Position numbers and translations under genes: made by a program. Below are positions 1 to 5,411 of a stretch of 5,411 nucleotides of DNA, one piece after another. The DNA lies in assembly GCA_047609825.1 (NCBI GenBank), contig JBLFXJ010000469.1:1-5411 (forward strand). Direction: 5' to 3'. Each line of letters opens with the position of its first letter. Position 1 is the stretch's first letter. The notes beneath the pieces are model-generated. The model had not been told where the DNA came from and did not search any database. It worked only from the letters and a program-made list of their open reading frames with translations. This DNA comes from GCA-2862545 sp047609825. Its GTDB lineage: Bacteria > Myxococcota_A > UBA796 > GCA-2862545.

Positions 1-1
1 C

Positions 2-409
2 GTCGCCACCTCGGTGGCCCAGTGGGACGTGGACCGGGACGGCGTGGTGCTCTTGCGGGACGTGCCGATCCGCGACGAGGCCCGTGCCCCCAGCGCCGAG
101 CTGGCCGTGTTCTTCCCGGACGGAGGTCTGCGGCCCACCGAGCTGTCGGCCCGCTGGCCCCGCACCGTGAAGGTGGGCACCTGGCCGCTGCGCGTCACGC
201 TGAAGGACGCCCAGATGCACGTTCGCACCTACCCTGTGGACGACCAGGTGCTGCCGCTTGTAGAGAGCGCGTCGCTCCTCGCCACCGCCATGGGCATCAC
301 CCTCGGCTACGACCAGACGCTCACCTTTCACACCGCCACCCCGTGCACGTCCGCGGCGGTCAGCCCACCGTCTGCACCAGCCACCGATGCACCGCCGAGC
401 ACTCCGTGA
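2..409 (+). CDS. 3' end of an unrecognised protein (5' end outside window)
   Basis: The frame is open from the left edge to a TGA at 407-409, giving 135 visible residues. A GTG at 14 could be a start, but the 13 bases before it carry no ribosome binding site and the frame is open upstream, so I treat this as the C-terminal part of a longer gene. The visible part looks like a real folded protein: alternating hydrophobic and charged residues, stretches such as WDVDRDGVVLLRDVP and KVGTWPLRVTLKDAQMHV that suggest beta strands, then a likely helix (LVESASLLATAMG). The last 20 or so residues are rich in Pro, Ala, Ser and Thr and look disordered. I recognise no family or catalytic motif. The last 50 bases lie antisense to the end of the DUF2461 gene, so the two genes converge with overlap and that low-complexity tail is shaped by the opposite gene. 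Confidence 0.6.
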   Translation, partial: VATSVAQWDVDRDGVVLLRDVPIRDEARAPSAELAVFFPDGGLRPTELSARWPRTVKVGTWPLRVTLKDAQMHVRTYPVDDQVLPLVESASLLATAMGITLGYDQTLTFHTATPCTSAAVSPPSAPATDAPPSTP

Positions 410-1040
410 GCCGCGCCGTGCACAGGTCCACCAGGCCGGGACCGTCGAGGTCCGCCGGCAACGGCTCGGGCCAGCGCAGCTGCAGTCCCTTGTTCAGGGT
501 CAGCCACTCCGCCCGGGGGTGATCCGCCGGCCACGGCTTGGGCACCCGCTTCAGCGCCGGGCCCGCGAGCTCGGCAGAGTGGTCCTTCGTCAGGGCATCC
601 ACCGCGGCGACCCACGACTCGCCGTCCGGTCCGCCGACCCGCGCGCGGAACCGGGCGAGCCCCGCCGGATCGAACCCGACTCCGGTTGCGAAGCCAAGCT
701 GGGTGGCGCTCAACCGAACCCACAGCGTCGGCGCCAGCTTCTTCTCCGACCCCTCCCAGAACCGGAACAGGAGATGGTCCTTATACGGGGACTTATCGGG
801 CGAGAACCGCAGATCGTTGTTGATCGGCGCGATGGACCCGTTGGTCTTCGGGGCGCCCGTGATGTCGGGCCCGATGGCCGCCTGCAGCCGCGGCAAGAGC
901 GCGCTCACGAACGCCTTCGCCGGGGTGGCGACGAGCCTGGTGTACGCCTTCTTGTTCGCTGTGAACTGCTCTTTGTCGAACCCGTCCAGCGACGCGAGCA
1001 GCTGCAATCCCTCGGCTGAGAACCCCGTGAACCCGCTCAT
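360..1040 (-). CDS. DUF2461 family protein (TIGR02453-like)
   Basis: This is a 226-residue cytoplasmic protein of the DUF2461 family, whose biochemical role is not established. Family hallmarks seen are an N-terminal FTGFSAEGLQLLASLDGFDKEQFTANKKAY (about residues 4-33), matching the usual 'F...L..N.rewF..nk..Y' opening; the core motif NNDLRFSPDKSPYKDHLLFRF (about 74-94), the family's signature RFS.DK.PYK; and a C-terminal P-W-P-x-D-H-P...L..K block (about 169-184). Length is close to the usual 210-230. There is no signal peptide or membrane segment. I chose the ATG at 1040 because it overlaps the stop of the TfoX-domain gene as ATGA and has GGAG six bases upstream (1047-1050). A longer GTG-started frame reaching 1268 is only antiframe reading inside the upstream gene. 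The stop at 360 leaves a normal family C-terminus. The function remains unknown; the family call is firm. Confidence 0.9.
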   Translation of the reverse strand: MSGFTGFSAEGLQLLASLDGFDKEQFTANKKAYTRLVATPAKAFVSALLPRLQAAIGPDITGAPKTNGSIAPINNDLRFSPDKSPYKDHLLFRFWEGSEKKLAPTLWVRLSATQLGFATGVGFDPAGLARFRARVGGPDGESWVAAVDALTKDHSAELAGPALKRVPKPWPADHPRAEWLTLNKGLQLRWPEPLPADLDGPGLVDLCTARLTECSAVHRWLVQTVG

Positions 1041-1360
1041 GACTTGCTCCCGGCGAAGGTGATGGCTTCGTCGAGCAGGGCGCCCACCATGTCGGCGTCG
1101 GGTGCGGGCAGCAGCGCCCACTCCTTGAACAGCTTGCCGTTCGGGCGGAACGGTTCGGCCACGTCGTCGGCGATCAACGCCAGCACCCGGGCAGCGGGCA
1201 GCTTGAGGATCACCTCGCCGGTCTTGCTGTGCACCATTCCGGCGAACTGGCCCTGCACGCGCACGCACTGAGAGCCCATCATCGTGCCCCGCTCCGCCCG
1301 TCCCCCCGCGATCTGGGCCTCGGCCAGGCGCCAGAAGGTCTCTCGTCCGGTCTCGCTCAT
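1037..1360 (-). CDS. TfoX N-terminal-domain protein
   Basis: A 107-residue protein consisting of little more than one TfoX N-terminal domain (PF04993 type). The typical pattern is visible: a G-T-M-M-G-S segment (about 25-30), a strand-strand unit CVRVQGQFAGMVHSKTGEVILKL (32-54), an R-V-x-A-L-I helix, then F-R-P-N-G-K-L-F-K-E-W-A-L-L-P (71-85) and a C-terminal helix. In Haemophilus and E. coli, TfoX/Sxy regulates competence genes, but those proteins carry an additional C-terminal domain that is absent here; stand-alone N-domain proteins are common in GC-rich bacteria and their role is unclear. The frame stays open up to 1450, but the ATG at 1360 has AGGAGG four bases upstream and starts at the natural domain edge, so I prefer it. 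It is the first gene of a pair; its TGA overlaps the DUF2461 ATG. Confidence 0.85.
   Translation of the reverse strand: MSETGRETFWRLAEAQIAGGRAERGTMMGSQCVRVQGQFAGMVHSKTGEVILKLPAARVLALIADDVAEPFRPNGKLFKEWALLPAPDADMVGALLDEAITFAGSKS
1047..1050 (-). promoter_or_regulatory. Ribosome binding site for DUF2461, inside the TfoX-domain gene
   Basis: The minus strand reads GGAG, six bases, then the ATG at 1040. The site lies within the last codons of the upstream gene, four codons before its stop. Together with the ATGA stop-start overlap it supports translational coupling of the two genes. Confidence 0.7.
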
Positions 1361-1364
1361 CCGT

Positions 1365-1370
1365 CCTCCT
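1365..1370 (-). promoter_or_regulatory. Ribosome binding site for the TfoX-domain gene
   Basis: The minus strand reads AGGAGG followed by ACGG and then the ATG at 1360. This full consensus Shine-Dalgarno decides the start of the gene against the longer open frame that begins at 1450. Confidence 0.85.
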
Positions 1371-1473
1371 GCCAGCGCAACAGCGTGCGCTACCCTACGA
1401 CGGATGGACTGGCGTCGGATCGACATCTCGGCCCCGTGAGCCGTGCACATTCGCGCAGCTCACTGAGGGAGTG

Positions 1474-1494
1474 GCGGGCCCATGATGGGCCCGC
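1474..1494 (-). terminator. Hairpin after the cysteine-rich gene, possible terminator
   Basis: A perfect inverted repeat with 9-bp arms (1474-1482 and 1486-1494, arm GCGGGCCCA) and a 3-base loop starts nine bases after the TAA of the minus-strand gene ending at 1504. The stem is strongly GC-rich and its place right after a stop fits a terminator or a 3' mRNA-stabilising hairpin. Neither strand has a T run after it (minus strand continues CACTCCCTC), so it is not a classical intrinsic terminator. Being symmetric, it could act on either strand, but no plus-strand gene ends here. Confidence 0.5.
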
Positions 1495-1503
1495 AAGCTC
1501 GGC

Positions 1504-2325
1504 TTACCAGGCGCTGAAGCCCGAGATCATCATGTCGGGGTTGATGCCGCCACAGCAGCCGGTGGTGAGGTCACCGTCTTCGACCGTCTCCATGGTGATC
1601 TCCGAGCACATGCGCGGCTCGAAGTCGATCTGGCAGCCGCTCGCCATGGCGCTGCCGGTACAGGCGAAGCCACGGGTGCTCAGCAGGCCGACCCATTCGC
1701 CGTCACAGAGCACGTCCACATCTCCCTGACAGACCGAGGTCGAGCCCGAGTAGGTGCTGATAGCGACATGCTCAACACAGGTCGGGGCGCCGGTACACGA
1801 GGCCTGCTCGCCGAACGCCTGGAAGTTCTGCGCGCCGTCCGGGCTGAAGCTGTAGTCGTCGTGGCACAGGTTGCCGTCGTAGCAACCGCTCGCAGTGTTG
1901 ACCCCGAGCGTATCGAACGGTGCGCGGGCGCCGCTGGGCACGCAGCCAACCGCGCCGACCGTGCTCATGTCCACCACGGGCGAGAGCTCGCAGGTGGTGA
2001 GGTCGAGGACCTGCACGAACGCGCTGCAGGCGGAGTCGGGCAGCACCGGGCTCATCGCGATGGCGCCGTCGGCGTCGAAGTCGGTGAGCTTGAACGGCAT
2101 GCGGGCGCCCGCGAGGCCGGTCACGGTGCCGGCGCAGGCGCCGCCGGGCACCACGTTCGAGCCCTCACCGATGGTGGACATGAGGAACGCGACCTGCCCG
2201 CCGGCGGTCATCGCGCCGATGCTGATGTCGGCCCCACCGGGGCACTCGCCTTCGATCGACAGGGTCGGGGCGGCGGTTGCGAGGGCGGGCAGGATCAGGG
2301 TCAGGATGGCAGTGGACCAGCGCAT
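1504..2325 (-). CDS. Secreted cysteine-rich protein of unknown function
   Basis: A 273-residue exported protein I cannot assign to a named family. It opens with a type I signal peptide: MRW, a hydrophobic core (STAILTLILPAL) and an A-T-A cleavage site near residue 18. The mature part has 16 cysteines, at 28, 64, 100, 112, 128, 148, 154, 177, 183, 199, 207, 222, 231, 240, 257 and 258, an even number consistent with eight disulfides. Residues 20-120 form a beta-rich unit (LSIEGECPGGADISIGAM...VPGGACAGTVTGLAG...VQVLDLTTCELS) resembling secreted domains that recur in myxobacterial proteins; this resemblance is from memory. Residues 128-273 are a cysteine- and Asp/Gly-rich region ending in a CC pair with no known motif. 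There is no membrane anchor, lipobox or C-terminal sorting tag. I chose the ATG at 2325 because GGAG lies six bases upstream, whereas the in-frame ATG at 2337 has no ribosome binding site and would put charged residues before the signal. Confidence 0.8.
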   Translation of the reverse strand: MRWSTAILTLILPALATAAPTLSIEGECPGGADISIGAMTAGGQVAFLMSTIGEGSNVVPGGACAGTVTGLAGARMPFKLTDFDADGAIAMSPVLPDSACSAFVQVLDLTTCELSPVVDMSTVGAVGCVPSGARAPFDTLGVNTASGCYDGNLCHDDYSFSPDGAQNFQAFGEQASCTGAPTCVEHVAISTYSGSTSVCQGDVDVLCDGEWVGLLSTRGFACTGSAMASGCQIDFEPRMCSEITMETVEDGDLTTGCCGGINPDMMISGFSAW

Positions 2326-2331
2326 AGAGGG

Positions 2332-2335
2332 CTCC
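2332..2335 (-). promoter_or_regulatory. Ribosome binding site deciding the start of the cysteine-rich gene
   Basis: On the minus strand GGAG stands six bases before the ATG at 2325. It overlaps the alternative ATG at 2337-2335, which itself lacks an upstream Shine-Dalgarno, so translation from 2325 is favoured. Confidence 0.65.
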
Positions 2336-2351
2336 ATGGAATGTGCTCAAG

Positions 2352-2380
2352 TGTATATTCTTGACATCCTGACCAGCGAC
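2352..2380 (-). promoter_or_regulatory. Possible promoter of the cysteine-rich gene
   Basis: The minus strand carries TATACA at 2357-2352, a good -10 hexamer, inside a short AT-rich patch (2338-2367) that stands out in this GC-rich window. It lies 26 bases before the start codon, which would leave a leader of about 20 bases. At 17-base spacing the -35 position (2380-2375) reads GTCGCT, a poor match, so the call rests on the -10 and base composition only. Confidence 0.35.
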
Positions 2381-2646
2381 CCCCGGTGCCATTCCGCCAG
2401 CCTCGCGGTTGGCACTTTCGGCGAGTGGTCGTCGCGTGACGTCGCCGCGCCGTGGCTACTGGCGATGCTCAGCGGGGAGGCCCCCCAACCCCTGCTCCGC
2501 GATTCGATTTCCTGTCGCGCGCGTGTCCTTGGTCTTGGACCCACCGACCTGGCGCGCGCTCCGTGGTGCGCCGGCGCGGGCGCCTGCATCGCGCTGGCTC
2601 TCCGCTGAGCGTGCGCGCTTGGGTCGACGGCGGTGTGAAGCCGCAG

Positions 2647-4449
2647 TCAGTCCGCGTTCGGCACCACGAACACCCTCTGGCTGCCGAGGTTGATGCTGTC
2701 GTCGGCGATGAAGGTGAGCGTCACGGTCACCGTCTCCGGCGACTCCTCGCCCACAACCCTCCCTGCGAACTCCACTTCGACGGGCCACGGCTCTCCGGCG
2801 GTCACCGGCCCGAGCTCTAGCGGCGTGGCCGAGAGCACCACCCCACCTGGGTCGTCCACCTCTACGGCGACGGACTCGAACACGGCGTCCGGGATCAACT
2901 GCGCCACGATCCCGGCGATGTCGGGCGCGCCCTCCGGGGTGCCCTCCCAGTCGACCACGGCGGGCTCACGAAGCACACCGCCTTCGTCCAGGATGGCCAT
3001 CGAGCCGGTCATGATGGCCAGCCTCTCCAGACTCGCGCGGCCCTCGGCGTTGCCCCCCGGCGCCGCGTTGATCCCGACCACCTTGGCATCGAAAGTGCCC
3101 AGCGCCGACGCCGCGTCGGCCAAGTTCGGCTCGGCGGGGCAGCCGCCGGGTGCGCCGTCCTCGTCGGGGTTGCGGAGGGTGGTGTTGGTCACGAGCACGA
3201 TCACGGGCTGCGCACGGTCCCGCAGGCCCACGCCGCCCCTCCCGCCGGTTCCCGGCACGGAGGGATCGAAGCTCCCTGGCACCACCCCGCCGAACGCGTC
3301 GGCGCGCCACGGGACGAACGGGGGCACGTCGTCGTCGTCCAACACGCCGTCGCAGGCCAGGTCGTAGCCATCCCCGAGTGCGGCCTGCACCAGCGCTTCG
3401 CACGCCGCAGAGGGGGTGTCGCCGCCGCCCGCCGCACGTTGGAGCCCGAGCTCCGCCGCCAGGAGGGAGTAGTCGTTGCTCTGCTGCTTCTTGAGCTCGA
3501 ACGGGAGGTCTCCGGGCTCGCCGAACGGCGCCACCGGGTAGTCGGTGAACGTCGCCACGCCGTAGGTCACGTCGGGCACGATGCCGCCGAGGTCGGAGGC
3601 CACGTCCACCAAGGCGCTGGCGAGAGGCTGGAGCACGCCGTCCATCGCTGCAGATGTGTCGAGCAGGAACAGCACATCGGCGCGGCGGTAGGACCTTGTG
3701 AACTCCACTGTGGCGGATTCGACGTACTCCCCGGCTCCGGTGAGGGGCACACGCAGGGGGCCCGCGGGGTCGGTGGTGTGCACCACGAGGGCGCCCTCCG
3801 CGGGCCCGAACCGAGCGGGCAGGAAGGACAGGTCGAGGTCGAGCGAATCGCGAGGATCCAAGCGGAGCGGCAGTGCCGGTGCCGTGACGCCGAACCCCTC
3901 TCCCTCCACAGCGATGGAGGTGACCACCAGGGTGCCATCGCCCACGCTGGACAGGGTGACCTGGCCGGCCACGGCGTCGCCAGGGATCGCGCTGCCCAGG
4001 TCCAGCGTCGTTGGTGAGACGTCGGCGGCGGGCACCGACCACAGGCCGCGCAGGTCCACGGTGAGGGGGAGCCCGGCCGCGTCGCCGGACAGGGTCACCT
4101 GGGCGGAGGCCTCCACCAGGGCGCTGTCGGGCGGCGTGTACGCCAGGTCGAACCACATCCGGTTGCCCGGTGCGAGATCGTCGGGGAGGGCGGGCCCGTA
4201 CACCACGGTGAACCCGGCGTCTCCGGTGAGCTCCCACGCATCCACCACCACGGGCTCGTCACCGTCGAAGGTCACCGTGAACTCGCCGAAGGTGGTCTCG
4301 CCGCTGCTCACCGGGCCGAGCACGAGCCTGGCGGGCTCGACCGTGAACGGGGAGGCCGGGTCGGTCGTCGGTCCATCGCCGGGCGTCGGGCCTTGGGTGG
4401 GCGACTGGCAGCCATAGGCGATGGCGGCGAGCAGGAGTGGGCGGTGCAT
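2647..4449 (-). CDS. Lipoprotein with two ASH-like domains and a von Willebrand A domain
   Basis: A 600-residue predicted envelope lipoprotein. Residues 1-14 (MHRPLLLAAIAYGC) form a short signal ending in a near-lipobox A-Y-G-C; Cys14 would be lipidated, and Gln at +2 fits outer-membrane sorting under E. coli rules. A Pro/Thr/Gly-rich linker (15-35) follows. Residues 36-136 and 141-239 are two beta domains of ASH/choice-of-anchor D type (for example TLDLGSAIPGDAVAGQVTLSSVGDGTLVVTSI and SFLPARFGPAEGALVVHTTDP). Residues about 254-523 are a VWA domain: RADVLFLLDTSAAMDG (strand 1 and metal-site loop), VTYGVATFTDYP, GGGDTPSAACEAL and QPVIVLVTNTT. A Gly/Asp-rich stretch with DDDD (361-413) lies inside it, making it longer than the usual 180-200. 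Residues 524-600 look like another beta domain. VWA domains usually mediate protein binding, so an adhesion or assembly role is possible but unproven. The ATG at 4449 has GGAG six bases upstream (4456-4459). It is 110 bases after the hydrolase stop. Confidence 0.85.
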   Translation of the reverse strand: MHRPLLLAAIAYGCQSPTQGPTPGDGPTTDPASPFTVEPARLVLGPVSSGETTFGEFTVTFDGDEPVVVDAWELTGDAGFTVVYGPALPDDLAPGNRMWFDLAYTPPDSALVEASAQVTLSGDAAGLPLTVDLRGLWSVPAADVSPTTLDLGSAIPGDAVAGQVTLSSVGDGTLVVTSIAVEGEGFGVTAPALPLRLDPRDSLDLDLSFLPARFGPAEGALVVHTTDPAGPLRVPLTGAGEYVESATVEFTRSYRRADVLFLLDTSAAMDGVLQPLASALVDVASDLGGIVPDVTYGVATFTDYPVAPFGEPGDLPFELKKQQSNDYSLLAAELGLQRAAGGGDTPSAACEALVQAALGDGYDLACDGVLDDDDVPPFVPWRADAFGGVVPGSFDPSVPGTGGRGGVGLRDRAQPVIVLVTNTTLRNPDEDGAPGGCPAEPNLADAASALGTFDAKVVGINAAPGGNAEGRASLERLAIMTGSMAILDEGGVLREPAVVDWEGTPEGAPDIAGIVAQLIPDAVFESVAVEVDDPGGVVLSATPLELGPVTAGEPWPVEVEFAGRVVGEESPETVTVTLTFIADDSINLGSQRVFVVPNAD

Positions 4450-4455
4450 GGGTCT

Positions 4456-4459
4456 CTCC
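4456..4459 (-). promoter_or_regulatory. Ribosome binding site for the VWA lipoprotein gene
   Basis: The minus strand reads GGAG, six bases, then the ATG at 4449, which begins directly with a signal sequence. This fixes the start. In-frame extension upstream would precede the signal peptide and is not supported. Confidence 0.65.
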
Positions 4460-4559
4460 GGCGGGCAGACGGGCGCGGCTCACTCGAGCGGGGTGCCCCA
4501 GTATGTCAAGAATGCCTCCAGAGGGGCTGCGACGTCACCCGACTTCGGCCGATCTCCCC

Positions 4560-5411
4560 CTACAGATGCGCCGCATAGCTCGCCAACAACCGCCCCCACG
4601 CCCGCTCCGCCTGGGCCTCGTCATACACCGGCGAATCCAGCGCACACCACCCGTGGTTCGCCGGATACACCTCGAGCTCGACGGTGCGACCAGCCTTCTC
4701 GGCCGCCGACTCCAATGCCCCCTTCGCCTCCGGCCCGCGCTCGTGGTCGTTCTGGGCGATGGCGATGAGTGCGGCCGCCTTCATCGTGCCGAACAGGTGG
4801 TGGGGGCTGTCGGGCCCCTCCGTCACCAGGCCGCCGCCGTGGAACGACGCCACCACGCCCACCCGCTCTGGCGCCGCCGCCCCGACCCGCAGCGTGAACG
4901 GCCCGCTCATGCAGTAGCCCTGGGTGCCGATCTTCTTCGCCGTGTCCACCTCGGGCTGCTGGTCGAGCCAGGCGACGAAGGCGGCGCCATCCCGGGCGAT
5001 GGCCTCCGCCGTGAGCTCGCCCCGCATCGGGGCGATGCGCGCGCGCCCCTCGTCGGTGCGCCACTCGTCGAAGTGGGCGAGGATCGGGCTCTTCGCGGAC
5101 CGGTAGTACGGGTTCACCACGAACACGGCATACCCGGCGGCGGCGAGGCGGGTGCCCATCTCCACGTACGCCGGACGGAGGCCTGCCACGTCCGGCCACA
5201 GCAGCACGCCGGGGTGCTTGCCGGTCGCGGGCGTGATGAACACGCCATCCGCTTGACCGTCCGGCGTGGTCACCGTGACCTTGCGCGAGCGGGTAGCTGG
5301 GGCAGCCGCCGGCTCGGGCGCCGGTGGCTTCGGCTCTGGTTCCCCAGCTGTCGTGGGCAGTGCCGCGGCGGGCTCGGGGCCACAGCCCACGAGCAGGGCG
5401 GCGGCGGCGGC
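4560..5411 (-). CDS. Dienelactone hydrolase family lipoprotein (start outside window)
   Basis: An alpha/beta-hydrolase of the dienelactone hydrolase family (PF01738 type). Counting from the GTG codon at 5390 as residue 1, the catalytic residues are Cys160 in GYCMSG (the family's nucleophile elbow, usually GYCMGG), Asp215 in AQND and His246 in YPANHG. The Asp-His spacing of 31 equals that of classical enzymes (Asp171, His202). HPGVLLWPDVAGLRPAYVEMGTRLAAAGYAVFVVNPYYR (59-97) is the typical first half of the fold. The frame does not start at 5390: it is open to the right edge and reads AAAAALLVGC, so L-V-G-C is a standard lipobox with the lipidated Cys encoded at 5384-5382, followed by a Pro/Ala/Glu-rich linker of about 30 residues. 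The initiator lies beyond the window. The natural substrate is unknown; the family cleaves dienelactones in aromatic degradation, but many members are general esterases. It is the most upstream minus-strand gene seen here. Confidence 0.9.
   Translation of the reverse strand, partial: AAAAALLVGCGPEPAAALPTTAGEPEPKPPAPEPAAAPATRSRKVTVTTPDGQADGVFITPATGKHPGVLLWPDVAGLRPAYVEMGTRLAAAGYAVFVVNPYYRSAKSPILAHFDEWRTDEGRARIAPMRGELTAEAIARDGAAFVAWLDQQPEVDTAKKIGTQGYCMSGPFTLRVGAAAPERVGVVASFHGGGLVTEGPDSPHHLFGTMKAAALIAIAQNDHERGPEAKGALESAAEKAGRTVELEVYPANHGWCALDSPVYDEAQAERAWGRLLASYAAHL

Larger units (their letters stand above)
2326..2646. other. 321-base intergenic region without a recognisable gene
   Basis: This gap lies between the start of the cysteine-rich gene and the stop of the VWA lipoprotein gene. 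Apart from the possible promoter and ribosome binding site at its left end, I see no tRNA fold, repeat array or strong terminator. Short inverted repeats occur, such as GGTC-TTG-GACC at 2531-2541 and GCGG/CCGC at 2630-2644, but 4-bp stems are expected by chance in GC-rich DNA. A minus-strand open frame at 2347-2589 (80 codons) and overlapping plus-strand frames have arginine-rich, low-complexity translations and no ribosome binding sites, so I do not call them genes. Confidence 0.6.

Noticed and set aside
360..1268. GTG-started 302-residue extension of the DUF2461 frame
   Set aside because: The extra N-terminal residues are arginine-rich antiframe of the TfoX-domain gene, while the ATG at 1040 has a good ribosome binding site and the ATGA overlap.
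1392..1397. TAGGGT on the minus strand as a -10 for the TfoX-DUF2461 pair
   Set aside because: The distance to the start (about 31 bases) is suitable, but no TTG-like -35 is found at 16-18 bases, and one hexamer is not enough.
2361..2366. Perfect TTGACA on the plus strand
   Set aside because: It points away from the adjacent minus-strand gene, no -10 follows at proper spacing, and no plus-strand gene lies downstream.
2357..2367. 11-base match ATTCTTGACAT shared with the minus strand at 4503-4513, a possible common operator
   Set aside because: Relative to the downstream genes the two copies are in opposite orientation, and several 11-base matches are expected by chance when both strands of 5.4 kb are compared.
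2347..2589. 80-codon minus-strand open frame in the intergenic region
   Set aside because: Its translation is rich in Arg, Ala, Pro and Ser with no domain pattern, there is no ribosome binding site, and it runs through the probable promoter of the next gene.
2966..4237. Long minus-strand open frame (423 codons) overlapping the VWA gene
   Set aside because: It is an arginine- and glycine-rich antiframe of a GC-rich gene; the VWA/ASH frame explains the same DNA with clear domains.
4504..4509. Perfect TTGACA -35 hexamer on the minus strand, 55 bases before the VWA gene start
   Set aside because: At 16-18 base spacing the sequence is GC-rich (CGAGTG and neighbours) with no -10-like hexamer, so I cannot call a promoter.
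4514..4527. Imperfect hairpin (GCC-CCTCTGGA-GGC) followed on the minus strand by ATTCTT, a possible terminator of the hydrolase gene
   Set aside because: The stem is only 3-4 pairs with mismatches and the T content is low, so it is too weak to annotate.

Overview
The window is GC-rich, with codons ending mostly in G or C. Its gene set suggests a free-living Gram-negative bacterium, most likely a myxobacterium or deltaproteobacterial relative: two predicted lipoproteins, a secreted cysteine-rich protein and a von Willebrand A protein preceded by ASH/choice-of-anchor-like domains. This placement is inferred from style and protein types, as no marker gene is present. No RNA gene, CRISPR array, transposase or phage gene is visible.

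Layout, left to right. The 3' end of an unrecognised plus-strand gene (2-409) runs convergently into a minus-strand pair: a TfoX N-terminal-domain protein (1037-1360) and a DUF2461 protein (360-1040). The pair is joined by a 4-base ATGA overlap and should be co-transcribed and translationally coupled. Next come three more minus-strand genes: a secreted protein with 16 cysteines (1504-2325), a 600-residue lipoprotein with two ASH-like domains and a VWA domain (2647-4449), and a dienelactone-hydrolase-family protein (4560 to beyond the right edge) whose visible N-terminus reads as a lipoprotein signal. A perfect 9-bp hairpin follows the cysteine-rich gene and separates it from the TfoX-DUF2461 pair. 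The 321-base gap at 2326-2646 holds a possible promoter for the cysteine-rich gene and otherwise nothing I can identify.

Three consecutive minus-strand products (hydrolase, VWA protein, cysteine-rich protein) are predicted to leave the cytoplasm, so 1504-5411 looks like an envelope or surface region. The TfoX-DUF2461 pair looks cytoplasmic and unrelated. Gaps of 110 and 321 bases make one operon for the three envelope genes uncertain. I do not see a convincing new multi-gene system. The points most worth following are the VWA domain with changed metal-site residues, the orphan cysteine-rich domain, and the lipid-anchored hydrolase.
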